From Pithys albifrons albifrons (taxonomy: Eukaryota; Chordata; Aves; Passeriformes; Thamnophilidae): DNA of 64,000 nt. The translations under genes and the position numbers were made by a program. Position 1 is the stretch's first letter. Every line of letters starts with the position of its first letter. The DNA is taken from positions 30,334,523-30,398,522 of the forward strand of contig NC_092462.1 in assembly GCF_047495875.1 (NCBI RefSeq). The letters run 5' to 3'. The notes beneath the pieces were generated by a model. It was not told the DNA's origin and searched no databases. It saw only the letters and a program-made list of their open reading frames with translations. This document shows positions 39,232 through 51,048 of this stretch, piece after piece.

Positions 39232-41975
39232 CTGGTAAACAGATTTTGTCTATCCCATGAACTACATAGAGCATTTCAGTACAGAACAATCCATCAGGTT
39301 CCACAAATTCACTAAAGCACAATACTTTGTCATGGAAGAGCATTTGCAAGAGCAATCACACGTAATCTTCATCACCTGTTTCCAGAATTACCTGATATAC
39401 ACAGTCCACACATCAGAAGGCTGAAGCCACTCTGCAGATAAACTCTTTATGTCACTTTTATTTCAAATGCACATATAGACAGTTAACAAGCATATGCTTT
39501 TCAGAAAAAGATCCAGAAGATTAAGCAAGTTCATTAAATAAAATCTGAATTTAAAAAATGCTGGCCAAAAGATACTTAACTTAGTTTACTTTAAAGAGAG
39601 GAGCATTCCTCTCCATTTAACAACATTGCCTGGCCTAAATCATTCCACACCAATCCTTTTTTTTTACTGATTCGGAGACAACAAATTCGATTGAAGTAAT
39701 TAACAAAACTTTTGCAAAGGACCATGTGCATACATAATGAGGGCAAGTAAAGTTAATTTGTCCAAGAGTCTGAAGAAAAAAAGGATTACTATTCCTAAAC
39801 TCAAAAGCTACTTAGTATAAAAGCTTTTCTAAGTTAACACAAATGAAAATCATGTACTTTCTGATAAACATTTACGTCTTCAAACAGACACTGCTGTAGA
39901 GTAAATTATTCCATTTGAACAAAAGAAGTACATTCATTAGATCTAAACTACAGTAAGGGGAAAAACTTAAACCTTGACAAAAATCATTTTAAAAACATGA
40001 AGTGATATATCTTTTTGAGATATTTATGAACCTGGAGCACGAACAAGAACACGTAAGTGCCATCAAGAGACAGAACCATGCTGCCATTAACAACCAGATG
40101 ATGATGATGATGGAGTAGAAAGGGGCAGATTTAAGTTTGGGACCCGGAAGTGACATAAAATTGTAATCACCACATGAATAAAGGACATAGTGCCTTCTAG
40201 CTCCTGTAGATATTAAATACAGCATAGAATTGACCGTGTCCTTAACTCTGTGGCCTGAAGAGGATGCAACTTCCTTTCCTGACCTCCTAGTTCTGGGATC
40301 ACAAAAAGCTAAGAGTAAACTGAACTGAGAGTTCAACTTCTTTTATCCTGCTTTTTAAAAACAGCAGCCATGATAGGGAGCTTAAGACTGGGAGATATTT
40401 AGGATTAAAAAAATTAATCTTCTTACCCATCAGCATACTTGGTCTCAAAAAGAAACTACGCAAAATCAGGTGCCTTGACTACCTTTAAACTTCCTACTGA
40501 TATCTAGGGTTACTCTGAGTTTTCAGAGGCTGCCTCTTTCTCAATGGAATAGACAAGTATGCAGCTAGAAAAAAGACTCTAAGTACCCTCAAATGTGTAG
40601 CACAAAAACCCCTGAAGCACAGAGCAAGCACCCATTGCTGTAATTCTGGAATACAGCCTTCTGTTCACTCACATACCTTTTAGAGCTTCAACAACTATGT
40701 ATTTTAGTTTCCTCGGCTTTCAATTGCATCTGGTGAAGAAAACACAGGAAAGCAGGCCCATAGCAACCAACCTGCAGGATGTTCATAAGCTGTGTACTCT
40801 TCATTTAATGAAGAACCAGACCAACCCAACAACCTTTCCCTTCAGAATCTTTCTAGGCTCCTTCCAGTAAGATGCAGAGAGGACTCAAGCAACAGTTTTC
40901 ACAGTTATGATTTCTGGATCCCAGTTTGAACAATGTCTCATCAAATAAGGGCATTAAATCGACTCGCTTCACTTTTTAGTACATCCTCTTCATTTGCAAC
41001 AAATTGCTGTATAAATTTTAACACCTGAATAGTACAATTGAACACTAACAGATATACATGTTTCTTCCCCGACAAACCACTCCGGTGTTTTCTTCAGTTA
41101 AGAGCAAGTTAAGATACTCTATTAAAACATTTTAAGTTTTGATACAGTTTTTGCTCAGAGGGAAATTGTGCACGCGGCAGAAATGCTAAAAGCAAAGCAA
41201 AACAAAACGGAGCAGAGTCCCACTCCCAAACGAGACCCCTCGTTCCCCAGTCCCAGAGCAAGGTCTGGAGTGAGAGCAAGAGCACTTGCTCGTGCTTCAT
41301 GAAGAAGCAACTACTTCGATAAACATGAAGATCCAACACTACTTCGGGCACTAATAACGCATTTAAAAAATGCTATATGTGAATAAAGCAGGTCCTTAAT
41401 AACGTTTTTCCACGACTAGAAGAGCTGCATTTTCCACCCAAGTGTTATGTAAATGAGCGGGCAGGAGGCGGCCGCGGGGTCTGTTAGGAGCCACTCAACC
41501 CTTTAGAGGAGAAAAGGAAAACGGGGGAGCGCGAGGGGGATGTCTGAAACCCTCGGGGCTCAGAGCACCGCGGCCGTTCACTCCGCTCCCAGCCTTGCAC
41601 AACTTTCCGCCCCAGCAGTTCCGCTCGACTCGCCGGGCGGGGACGGGACGGGACGGAGGGGTCCGAGCCCTCCCGTCGCCCGTCGCCTTTGTTCGCGGGG
41701 GCCGCCGCTGCCGGCGGGCACAAAGCGGGCGGCAGAACTTGCGGAGGAGCCCTGGGCTGTCCCGGGGGCCGCGGCGGAGCCCCATGCCCGCTCCCCCGCC
41801 CCTCTGCTGTGCGGGCGGGAGCGGCGCGGGGACCGCGGGGCACCAGACCGTGCGCGGCCGGCAACGTGAGCCGCATGGGAAGCGGGGCCGCCGCGCCCCC
41901 GCCCCGGTCCCCCGCCCGCTCCGCCGGCGGCCCCAGGGCACCCGGCCCCTTCCCACGGCGGCTCCTCCCGCTCGC

Positions 41976-41982
41976 ACTCACT
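41976..41982 (-). other. Probable splice donor of a minus-strand first or second exon
   Basis: Minus strand reads CCCGAAAA/GTGAGTGCG, a good match to the donor consensus. The exon upstream is GC-rich. A minus-strand acceptor (CTGCCCCCTTACAG) at 42,135 would define a 153-bp exon, 42,134-41,982. Alternatively a start site within the island makes this the first exon. Confidence 0.4.
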
Positions 41983-42607
41983 TTTCGGGACAGGCTCCGC
42001 TGGGCTCTCCCTCCGCTCGCGGCAAGCGCGCCTTCCCGCCGGCGAGGCGATGCCGGCGGCGAGGCGGAGCCCGGCTCCCCTGGCGGGAGGGGGTCCGCTG
42101 CCCCCCGCCCCGGGGCTGCCGCCGGGGCCGCCCAACTGTAAGGGGGCAGGCGGGTCCAGCCCCCGCCGCCCCGGGCGGGCGGGCTGCGGACGGGCTGCCC
42201 TGAGGACCCCCCGACTGCGGCTGTCCCGGCGGCTCAGATGCGCCGCCGCGTCCTCTCACATGGAGCCGCCGCCTCGCCGCCCCTCGGCGCCCCCCGGGCC
42301 GGTGCCCGCGCCGCCGCCGGCCGGGAGGCGAGTGGCTCGGGCCGCGGCCCCCGCCCCGCTCTCGCTCTCATGCACTGCGGGCGCCGCCGGGCCCCGGCTG
42401 CAGCGGCGGGGGCCGTCAGGGCCGCAGCCGGGCGGTGCGGCGGGGCAGCCGGGCGGCGGGGCTCGGCGCCGCGGCCGCTCCGCTCTGCGGCATGTGGGGC
42501 GAGCGGCGGCGCGGGGCAGCGGGGCAGGGCAAGGCCGGGCCAGGGGCGCCGGGGCGGAGGGAGCGGCGGCAGCGGAGCCCCGGGATCCGCTCGCTTCCTG
42601 CGGCGCC

Positions 42608-42633
42608 GGGAGGGGGCGGGGAGGGCGGGCGGG
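42608..42633 (+). other. G-quadruplex-type G-run
   Basis: Six runs of three to five G separated by single A or C bases. This exceeds the usual G3 x 4 rule. It lies about 40 bp from the X-box, in the island core. Confidence 0.7.
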
Positions 42634-42672
42634 AGCGGAGCAGCGCGGCGGCGGCGCGGGCGGATGACAGCG

Positions 42673-42685
42673 GTAACCCGGCAAC
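42673..42685. promoter_or_regulatory. Perfect RFX X-box (GTAACC-C-GGCAAC)
   Basis: Matches GTNRCC-N(0-3)-RGYAAC at every fixed position with a one-base spacer. The two halves form the imperfect palindrome bound by RFX dimers. X-boxes close to start sites are characteristic of cilia-assembly genes (RFX2/3 targets) and of MHC class II promoters; a CpG-island context favours the former. My rough chance estimate for one perfect match within the island is 1-2 percent. Which of the flanking transcription units it would serve cannot be told. Confidence 0.6.
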
Positions 42686-42948
42686 CGGCCCCGCCCGCCC
42701 CGCGGCCGGCGCGACCCGATGATGCCGTCGGGCAGGCGGAGCCGCGCACAGCCCAGCCCGGCCGCGCGGTTTAGACCGGGACACGGGGGCGGCCCCGCGC
42801 ACCCCCCGCCCGCGGGCCCGCCCCGGCCCGCCGTGGAAAGGAGCGCTCCGACTGCCCGTCCCACCATGCTCCTTCAGCGCCGGGTTGGGTCAGGGACCGG
42901 CGCTGGGAAGTGTGGTCACTCTCGGTGTTGCAAGAGCCCGGGACGTAC

Positions 42949-43015
42949 CTGTGTCCAGGAGCACTTTGTCTCTCGGCCTCCCCCGCAACGCGGCCGCGCT
43001 CCGGGCGCCCCGCAT
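42949..43015 (-). other. Candidate minus-strand first coding exon at the island edge
   Basis: Minus strand: an ATG at 43,015-43,013, with an in-frame TAG two codons upstream, opens 22 codons (MRGARSAAALRG, RPRDKVLLDT) and reaches a CACAG/GTACGT donor at 42,949. The context around the ATG is weak (T at -3). With the acceptor at 42,135 the frame would continue into the next island exon. This is a structural guess from splice signals only. Confidence 0.2.
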
Positions 43016-43094
43016 CCACTAACGGGGTGGATGGTTATCCCGGCCCTGCTCTCCTAAAGATAAACCAAGTAGTAATTTCAGGAGACTAACAGGG

Positions 43095-43165
43095 GATCAA
43101 TTCGGTTGGAAAAGACCTCTCAGATCATCGAGTCCAATCTATGACCAAACAAGGCTCACTTCTCC
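43095..43165 (-). mobile_element. CR1 LINE 3' fragment beside the CpG island
   Basis: Reverse-complement CR1 end: ATTCGGTTGGAAAAGACCTC, CAGATCATCGAGTCCAA, then ATGACCAAACA. It lies about 70 bp from the right border of the island. Confidence 0.85.
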
Positions 43166-46100
43166 AGAGAATATCACTCACCTTTCTCACAGAATGAGAA
43201 AGCTGCCCTGTAATAAATTCTAGCTAAATATATAATCAGGTAATTAAACTTTTTTTCCTAGAGCAGGCAAGAGTTAACTCTCCATGAATAATATTTTCAT
43301 TTTGGCAATGTTTCCCCCCCCCCTTCCCCAAGTTTACAAAAACATCTGTGCATTGTTTGTCCTCTAAAAGAAAATAGCAACATTAAAACTTTTGTATCTA
43401 CAGTATGGTTCTCTGCCCCTTGAGCTAGGAGAACAGAGGTCTCTCAGACCCTGTTCATGTCAAGGTGTTACTAGTTTGCATTTCTTAGACCTATTGCTTA
43501 CTCCCCTGGCTTCACATTAACTGTGGTATTCTTTCTCTGCCATCTGAAAAATATATAGAAACAGCTCAAACATATGTGGGACACAAACACTGAGTATATA
43601 TTACTTGAGAGTGAAGGAAAAAGTTGGTTGTCTAATCACCATAGATCACTGACAATGGCAGATGCATCACTCAAGAAACAGAAAATCACTACTCTGCCAG
43701 CACTGATGATAGTGCTGAGACTTTCTGTGGATTTAATGAAAATGCTATGATTTTTTATTAGTCACAGATTAAAATGGTTCAGCGCCTAGTCTTTAATTGA
43801 AATGTGGTCATGACTGACTGTACTTCAAACAGTAGGGATAAAAATAGGAATCATACTGCAAATCAATGGATTGGCAGAACTGATCACACTGTCATACGCC
43901 AGACTTGAATGCCACCACACAGACAGCTTCAATAAAACTTATTTTAAAAATAAAACATAAAACAATTTATTTAAGCACTATTGTTTTCAACACACGATCC
44001 AGTGGGAATGCTAAAAACCTTGCCAGAGGTTGTTACTGTGCATGAAATAGTGACAGAGCTAGAGAAAGACTGGCCTTTTTAAGTACTCTGCCTGGAGGCT
44101 GAAAGGGTACCTACTCTCTGTCTGGATGTATTTTTTCCCATGGTGTTTTTATTCTTGATGGACTACTGTCTGTACCAGAAGTTGGTACTAAGCTTAATAG
44201 CAAGCCTGCTTTCCATAGTTTTTTTTCCTTATTAAACTTAAAATGCATGTATAAGAAAAACTGCTCTGAAATATGTTAATACCACAGCCTTGGTGACTGA
44301 GAAGATTCCATGCTAAAAAGCACAGAAAAATTAGATGATGAATTGAAAATGTGAGTTAGCCAGGAGAGAGGGCATGTGCATTAGCAACAAACCTACAACA
44401 GAATTGTTATTATAGAGGAAAGATGATCCTGTATTGTACTATGTCATCTTCTAAATGCTACAAATAATATGGTAAAATAACCAAATGAAAGGAGCAAATT
44501 CAAATACTAAACCACCGTTTTAAAAATCTGCTTAACTAGCCCGTATTTCTGGTTTTATCAGGCCTCTGTGCTAAATTTTGTAAGCTTGAAGAGATATTTG
44601 AGGATAAAGAGAAGAATAAAAGGATTTCTTTCTGTTGGGGAGCATACACCCAAATGACAGTAATGCTGAAGGAGGCCTTCTGTACAAGATTTAGTCCATT
44701 TTGTCTAATGTAATTTGAATTTTAACCTTTTTTAAAACTACTTGCCCCAGCTTTTTACAGGTAGATATATCCTAATGACTGGAATGAGAGTTGAAACTGA
44801 GTGTGGTCTCAGGCAGATGTTTCAGCCTCTCTAACATGTCTAGGCTCCACATGTCAAGGTTTGGGATGGGAGAGGCAGGCAGCCCATGCACTGGGGTCAC
44901 CAGTGGTGCACATGTGTGGGTCTCCTGGACTGCAGAGGGTTTCTGTGGCAGGGTTGCTGCCTGAGAAACAAACCCTTTAGCAAGAGGAGGAAGTTACACT
45001 AAACATGAATTGCAGCATAGTGCTTATCCGTGGTTTGGATCACCCCTGCCAAACATAAGACAGAGCTATGGGGAAGCTGTGCTGTTGTGCTGCAGGTGTT
45101 GGAGGAGGCAGGCAATGGAGCAGGGGACACCACATCAGTGGCTCTCAATCACAGGATGTTCTCCTAGGTGAGAAGAAATCTCAGGAGCAGACAAAAGGCA
45201 GCAAAATGGGCAAGATAAGCAAGCCAAAAGGGAGTAAAGCCATGCTTTTGCTGTTAGTGAAATAAGGATTGGTTCATTTGTCTCAAACTTCACCCTCCAA
45301 ACTGCAGTGCTAAGGTCACACATGGACTGTCAAAACCTTACTTAATGCTAAATTACCAATTCAGGCCACCTGCTGCCACTTCCTAAATGGTATGAAACAT
45401 CCTCTCTCTCTGCTTCATGTAAGGATATGACAGACTTGAAGTAAAGAGCTTCGTTTTTTGAGAAGCAATCTTCGAAGCAAGGACATGGTTAATTCTACCT
45501 CTCCTTCCCAACAAATGAAACTGCTGTCCTAGCTGACCTTGGGAAGGTCATTTTAAATACCCTGTGTGATGGAACTGAGACCTTTTCCCTCCCAGCAGCC
45601 ACACATTTGGTTCATTTTTCTTTTTTTTTTTTTTTTTTTTTTTTTTTGCTATTCTTTTCAAGAATGTTTTTAGAGTCCCTGGTAAGACACAATTCAGATT
45701 TCTTCCATACTATTACTGAGTACTGTAAAGCTGTGTGCAGGCATGTTGCACCAGGCTTGGACAATGAAATCATGATTGTAGATAGAACCTCTTGCATTCA
45801 AACAAGATAGAGAAGATACAACTGAAGTGACAACAAGAAAACAAGAATGAAAATCTTCTGTCATCTGCATTCCTGTAGGAAACAGGTCTCACGGACATAC
45901 TGAACTTAAGTGTATAATGTAAATATTCTGATTCTGTTCCAATAAGAGAAACAGATTTAAAAAAAAAAAAGAGCTAGCCAAGATGTCATTTTCAAGATCT
46001 GTAAAGGTCTAATACTTCCCAGTTGCAGAAAAAAACCCTGGGAAGGAGAGACAAAAGGACAAAATTTCCAAGACAGATAAGGGAAGGTTCCATGGATGCA

Positions 46101-47723
46101 GTCAAGAACCAGAGCCTCCTCCCTACTTGGGAGACAAAGAGTAAATTTACTGCAACCAACATCATTTAAAGTTTAGCCAGACCCAACTACAGCAGAGTAG
46201 GATCTGACTGCAAGGAATGATAAAGGACAATGCTGTGACAGCATCAGCTCAGAAAGCTGATAGCACAAGTGATCTCATCAACAGGGAATTTCAGTCTCAA
46301 ACTGGAGGTCTTGGTGACTCCACTGTCCTTTGCTATGGACATCTATGTGTAAGTTTCATAGCAGTAATATCATATCAGAGAGAGTTTGTGAATTCTGACC
46401 CTGACTCAGGAAAAGGACCTTATTTTTGAGACTTATGGAGATAATACAATGCCAGACCTTTTGGGTTTGGTTCTTTTCCTTATTCCATCACTCCATTTCT
46501 GTCATAGGTACTGTAATGGTTTGGACAGGAATAGCTTACAAAGGAAGAGAGACAGTACAATCAGTGAGAAGGCTGGCAAAAGACTGTGTATAGCAATATA
46601 GTAGTTTTAATAACAGAGATAATTACTTTTGCTTTTCTGGCTATAACTTAATGCCAGTATAAATAGAGTTAAAACAGGTCTGGCCTAAGTGTGCCCAATA
46701 TTGATACATTAATTTGCTTTTAATGCGAAAGTGTTGCTAGTGTTTTTCTTTACAACATTCTTGACCAGTGAATGTAAAATTGTACTTTTAAAGGACATGG
46801 CTTGAAGCAAAAACAGCTGGGTTTGGTGAAATGTTTGAAACTGAACTCCAGTTTGCCCTGACCCATGCAACACTGTGGGCTCAGATCTCCAATCTTGGAA
46901 ACCTTACAGGCAGGTATTTCACTCCACCCCTGCTACTAACACCCATGATAACGCACTCAAGTGAACTGATTTATGAATGTTCTCCAAATTAACACCAAAA
47001 CACAAAGTTTGTCGAGTCCACCAAGGCCACGATGACAGCACAACTAAACCTATACTAGAACTAGAATTAACTGTACCCTAGAAAAGCCAGAGCAGACATA
47101 GCAAGGGTTGCGCAGATCAATGTATTGGCAGAATTATATCGGGCAGCTTGCCTGAAAGCTCACTGCTCACAAGCTTTGTCAGTCCTGTGCTGCTGTTGGA
47201 CTTGAAATTCATAGTAATAGAAAGAGAGCTGGGATATCTAAGAGCAGCTACTTATCTCATAAAAGCAACAGAGGGATAATTTCACACAGGAAAGCATGTA
47301 GTCCATGCCCTTGGCAAGTACTAGTTTACAAAACATCAGCCTATTTATAGTATTTGTCTAAATGTGTGTTTGAAGTTGAAAGTGTTAGCAACTTTCTTCT
47401 ATAACCTATATTTAGCCATGAGAGCCTGACTGTCACAGTAAGCAAAGCAGGTTTGGTGGGAGCAGATCCTAATAAGGTATCCCCCAGGACTGAAAATAAC
47501 TGAGTCACAGTTGTAATATTTGAACTATTTATAATTCCATTAAACAACAGTTCATAGGAAACCACCACGGAAACCTGGTGGAATGTGGCTGTTTTCTGCT
47601 ACAGACTGATCTTAGTGCTGAATAACGTCACTCCATAGTAGAGCTTCTTTCTTTTTCCAGAAATTTCCAAAATTTCTTGTTCACGTCTCCAGAGGCAAGC
47701 ATACAAAATTTAAGATTAATTTC
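43166..47723. other. AT-rich stretch right of the island; possible first intron of a plus-strand gene
   Basis: Tends to be T-rich on the + strand by eye. Holds a C-run (about 43,313-43,324) and a 27-base poly-T (45,621-45,647). No exon that I can support. Confidence 0.45.
45621..45647 (+). repeat. Poly-T run, 27 bases
   Basis: Uninterrupted T from 45,621, preceded by TTTTTC. No retrocopy body is visible next to it. Confidence 0.95.
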
Positions 47724-48382
47724 TTGACTGTGCTTGTTTAGAGGTAAACCGGCAGGAGAAATGGACCCACCACAAGAGAGATTATAAATCAGTGTTACAA
47801 TTTAATGAAAGATGTTACCATAAATACACTGACACAAAGGGAAATTGCTTTCAACTCACAAAACCCAGCAGTACAACCCAGTGTCCTGGGGCACAAACCC
47901 GAAGGGGTTTGTTAGCCCTTGTGCTGAGATGCGTATGGTTCCCCCAAGTCCAGAGCAAAAAGAAGTGAAAAACCTGTTTGTGCAGGTGATGGCTGTAGTC
48001 TGGTCAAGAGTGGCAGTTGTAGTCTGGTCAAGAGCAGTGATCTCCTGTCAAGGTCCTGCTGCTCCTCTGGATCCGACAAGTGGTTCCTGAGGTCTTCTTA
48101 CCCACCACTGATGTACCCTCAGGGAGCACCCAGCCCCTCCTCCAGGGCGGGGACTCACACAATGGGTGATTTACTCTGGAGTCATGGGGTATCCCTGAAC
48201 TGTTGATGGCCCATTAGCAGCCACACCACCCCAGGCTGGGTGTGAAGGTGATAATGACTCCCTGGGCTGCTGCTGCTAATGGTCCATTGACATTGGGAAA
48301 TGAATAGAGGGAGTAGAATACACAGCTTTGGTCACCCCCACACAGTGTTAACTGATCCCACCTGCTGAACTAGGACATTGAC
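47724..48382 (-). mobile_element. Solo LTR B (649 bp) with 5-bp target-site duplication
   Basis: The LTR occupies 47,729-48,377 and points leftward. It is the reverse complement of the LTR at 53,970: CCTGCTGAACTAGGACA closes it on the right and TGTGCTTGTTTAGAGGT opens it on the left. It is flanked on both sides by TTGAC (47,724-47,728 and 48,378-48,382), a perfect 5-bp duplication. The poly(A) signal ATTAAA is at 47,806-47,801 (minus). The TATA-like element has changed to TACATCAG (48,115-48,108). A 17-bp segment is tandemly duplicated with 24-bp spacing (47,994-48,034). There is no internal retroviral sequence, so it is a product of LTR-LTR recombination. Confidence 0.93.
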
Positions 48383-50100
48383 ATAAATTTGAATACCTAT
48401 ATTTCATATTTATTTCAAATACTATCTGACACTGTCCTGCTCTCCAGTATAATTAATATTTTGTTCAGCCAACTTCTTTTGGCCATCAACAGCCCTCCCA
48501 CAACAGTACTGAATAAATTATTATTCAGTACATCAGCTTCTGCAAAAAGGTTGACACAGATGTAAAAAAAGACAGTCTTAGGGAAAAAAGACATTGGACT
48601 CATGTATTCAGCTAACTTGGAGAATACTCACTAACTGTAATAGGCAGCACAAAATTCTCATCAATTAAAGTTTTGGAAGCCATTTGTACTTTTGATTTTA
48701 ATTGTGTGGCTATAAAATGGTACACTGAAGTTTTAGAAAATTGACGCCTGGCCTTCTGAACTAACACTGTCAGTGAATGGGGTTAAAGGAACTTTCCCAA
48801 AGCCTATCTGAGAGAGACAGATCTCAATTTATTTGAACTAGGCTATTAGTACTGCCGTGGAGTGGCAACAGCATATCCTCAAATTCTAGACTTTGAGTCT
48901 TTCCTGCTATTGCATTTTACAATTAAAAATACTGGCAAATTAATATAAGCATAGAACTTTATTTTCATTACTTTTCATGCTCTCCAGCTAGTAACTTGTT
49001 TCCCATGGTGTTCTTTTTTCCATATCTAAGCAAATCAAACTCCCCTGTGACTGTATAAAACATAATCAAGTTTCTGCAGTTGTGCTGTTCCAGAATAAAC
49101 AGACTTTAATTTAACTAGTTATATTTGAATAATTATGTTTTACTTACATATATACATAAAGAAAGAGAAAGCGTAAGAGCAACTTTTAGAATACTTAGCT
49201 GTATACTAGAAAAATCAAGACACAGCTGTTACACAGAATTGTACAATACAATCTGAAAACTACAGATTTGGGAAGCTATGTGAAAAATGAATAGTCTTGC
49301 TCTCTTCATGATATAATCCAAAATAATTGTTTTGGTTAGCCACTCACACTGCTACCCTTTTTTATTGAACTTCAGCCAGGTCCTTTGGAAGAAAGGAAAG
49401 ACAGCAAGGTTTAACATTTTAGACCTCCTCAGCGCTCTTTGGGATACTGTTTCAATAAATTAGCAACAATTTAACAGAAAAGGATCAATTTCAAAATAAA
49501 GAGTGCCTGCGGCATGGCAGGGTTAAACCTCAGGGCTACGCTCTCTGGCTTCCTCTAGAAAATGTCTTTTCTCACCAGGTGGACCTGTATCACATTAAGT
49601 CTAAGAGCAATCAAATGCATTAAGAAATAGAAATATTAAGCAGATAGGGAATGCTAAACATTGGAAATATCCAAGAACCCAACTTCACAGAGAGAATTCC
49701 CAAACTTGCTTTTCAAAGGAAGAAGCAACAGACATTACCTGAGGAACCAAGCAGCTGTGGGTTTGTTCTTCATGGCATAGCCTTGCTGCAGGCAGACGAC
49801 AAAATTTTTCAGAAGACAGTAATGTAGAGAGCTAAACAAAGTCCTAAGAATGACCCTGGTTTGAGGGAGAGGGAAAAAATTATACCATACATTTTTATTG
49901 AATACTTTCTTTTTCCCCCGGAAAGGGAAACCCTGGAGAGAGATGTTACCACCCTGACAATTGCTATGATGAGTGATGTCTTCAGATTCTTATGTTTCAT
50001 CTATCTCAAATATACAAGTTAGCAGTGCAGTATAGAGCCTCTTTCCAAAAGGGAAAAACTAGAGTTCTCCAAGTGTTAGCAGGAAAGATGGTCCTGAAAT

Positions 50101-50138
50101 AACAAAACAAAACAAAACAAAACAAAACAAAACAAAAC
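50101..50138 (+). repeat. (ACAAA)n microsatellite
   Basis: About 7.6 perfect copies of a five-base unit (AACAA AACAA...), 38 bp. Confidence 0.95.
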
Positions 50139-50859
50139 GAGAGGGAGAAAACCCAGAGAAAAACCATTTTTGATTCCCCAGTGTTTTCAAGAGTTATTCT
50201 GAGCATCGTCAGCATTTTCTGTGGTGATGCTTCTGTGAAGGCTATATTATGCAATGTAAAATGCTTTAAAAGCTTTAATTAAAGAAAACAGACTGAAAGC
50301 AGTTCCTTATTAGAAGTAAGAAGTATTCTCACATGCCTGACCGGGAAAGCTGAAGGCAATTCCAGGATGTTTAGAGGCAATCCAAATAAATCTTCAAAAA
50401 TGTATAGAATTCTTACATAGTTGGACCTGCTTGCTGACACTGTTATTATAAAAGCAGGGTGGTTTTTTTAATGAATGTGTTTATGGGAATGAAACTTTTA
50501 GTCTGAGTATTGTTAAATATGGTTCTCATTAGCAAGGTGTTGCCACAGCTTTCTTGACTAGTAGCTGGTATTCCTTTGGGTAATATTAACAGCTGCAATC
50601 AGAGACTGTTAACTATTACCCAGATTAAATAGCTTGTCATTCAGATTTATGTAACTGGGGGAAGGAAATAAGGACAAATTCCCTTCTAACACTCACAGGT
50701 CAAATATTTATTGTTGCTTAGCTAGTATAATGGGCATGAACCACGTCATAAGCTTGAACAAAAACAAGATAACATAATAGCTCTTCTGCGGCTCTGCTCA
50801 GTTCAGGTTCTCCAGTTTTTATCAAGCAAGACAATGAGCCTACACATGTTATTTTGCAG

Positions 50860-51048
50860 AATTATCCTTTAGCAGAAGCAGTACCAGAAAACAACTTAAA
50901 ACCAAAAATTCTTCAGCCAGAGTGTCTTCTCAATTGTCATCTTCAGTGGTGCTCAGAAGGCTACTGCCATGCAATAGAACTTGTCCTAATTCAGCAAGAA
51001 ACCTTAAGACCCCTTGCTATTTGTAGAAAAAAATGCCTAAAGTTATAA
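50860..51048 (+). other. Candidate plus-strand terminal exon
   Basis: A good acceptor (CATGTTATTTTGCAG) is followed in phase 0 by 62 open codons (NYPLAEAVPENNLKPK, ECLLNCHLQWCSEG, ending ICRKKCLKL) and a TAA. An AATAAA follows at 51,506-51,511, about 460 bp beyond the stop. The polar, cysteine-containing translation is less junk-like than its neighbours, but no family is recognised. Confidence 0.17.

Larger units (their letters stand above)
34013..41454. other. AT-rich stretch left of the CpG island; possible first introns of a minus-strand gene
   Basis: The + strand is A-rich here by eye. No named repeats. It contains candidate minus-strand exons at 34,520-34,653 and 39,140-39,231. A G-run occurs at about 38,177 and a short ATC/GAT run at 40,102. 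An ETS-like CCGGAAGTG lies at 40,145. Confidence 0.45.
41455..43025. promoter_or_regulatory. CpG island; probable bidirectional promoter
   Basis: About 1.57 kb of very GC-rich, CpG-dense sequence with sharp borders in AT-rich DNA. It has many GC-box-like runs (for example GGGGGCGGGG near 42,612) and no convincing TATA box. Long open frames occur on both strands in several registers (for example 41,595-42,203 + and 42,256-42,867 -). They consist of A, G, P and R because stop codons are rare at this composition, so none is called as a gene. Minus-strand splice donors at 41,982 and 42,949 and the opposite base skews on the two sides suggest divergent transcription. The genes themselves are not identified. 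Confidence 0.9.

Noticed and set aside
39989..40336. 115-codon minus frame with a hydrophobic, membrane-like segment
   Set aside because: The hydrophobic run comes from an (ATC)n tract and T-rich DNA. No good donor closes the segment.
41484..43057. Many long open frames on both strands inside the CpG island
   Set aside because: At this GC content stops are rare. The translations are A/G/P/R-rich, overlap in all registers and show no domain.
47845..48090. 81-codon plus-strand frame
   Set aside because: Lies inside solo LTR B on its antisense strand.
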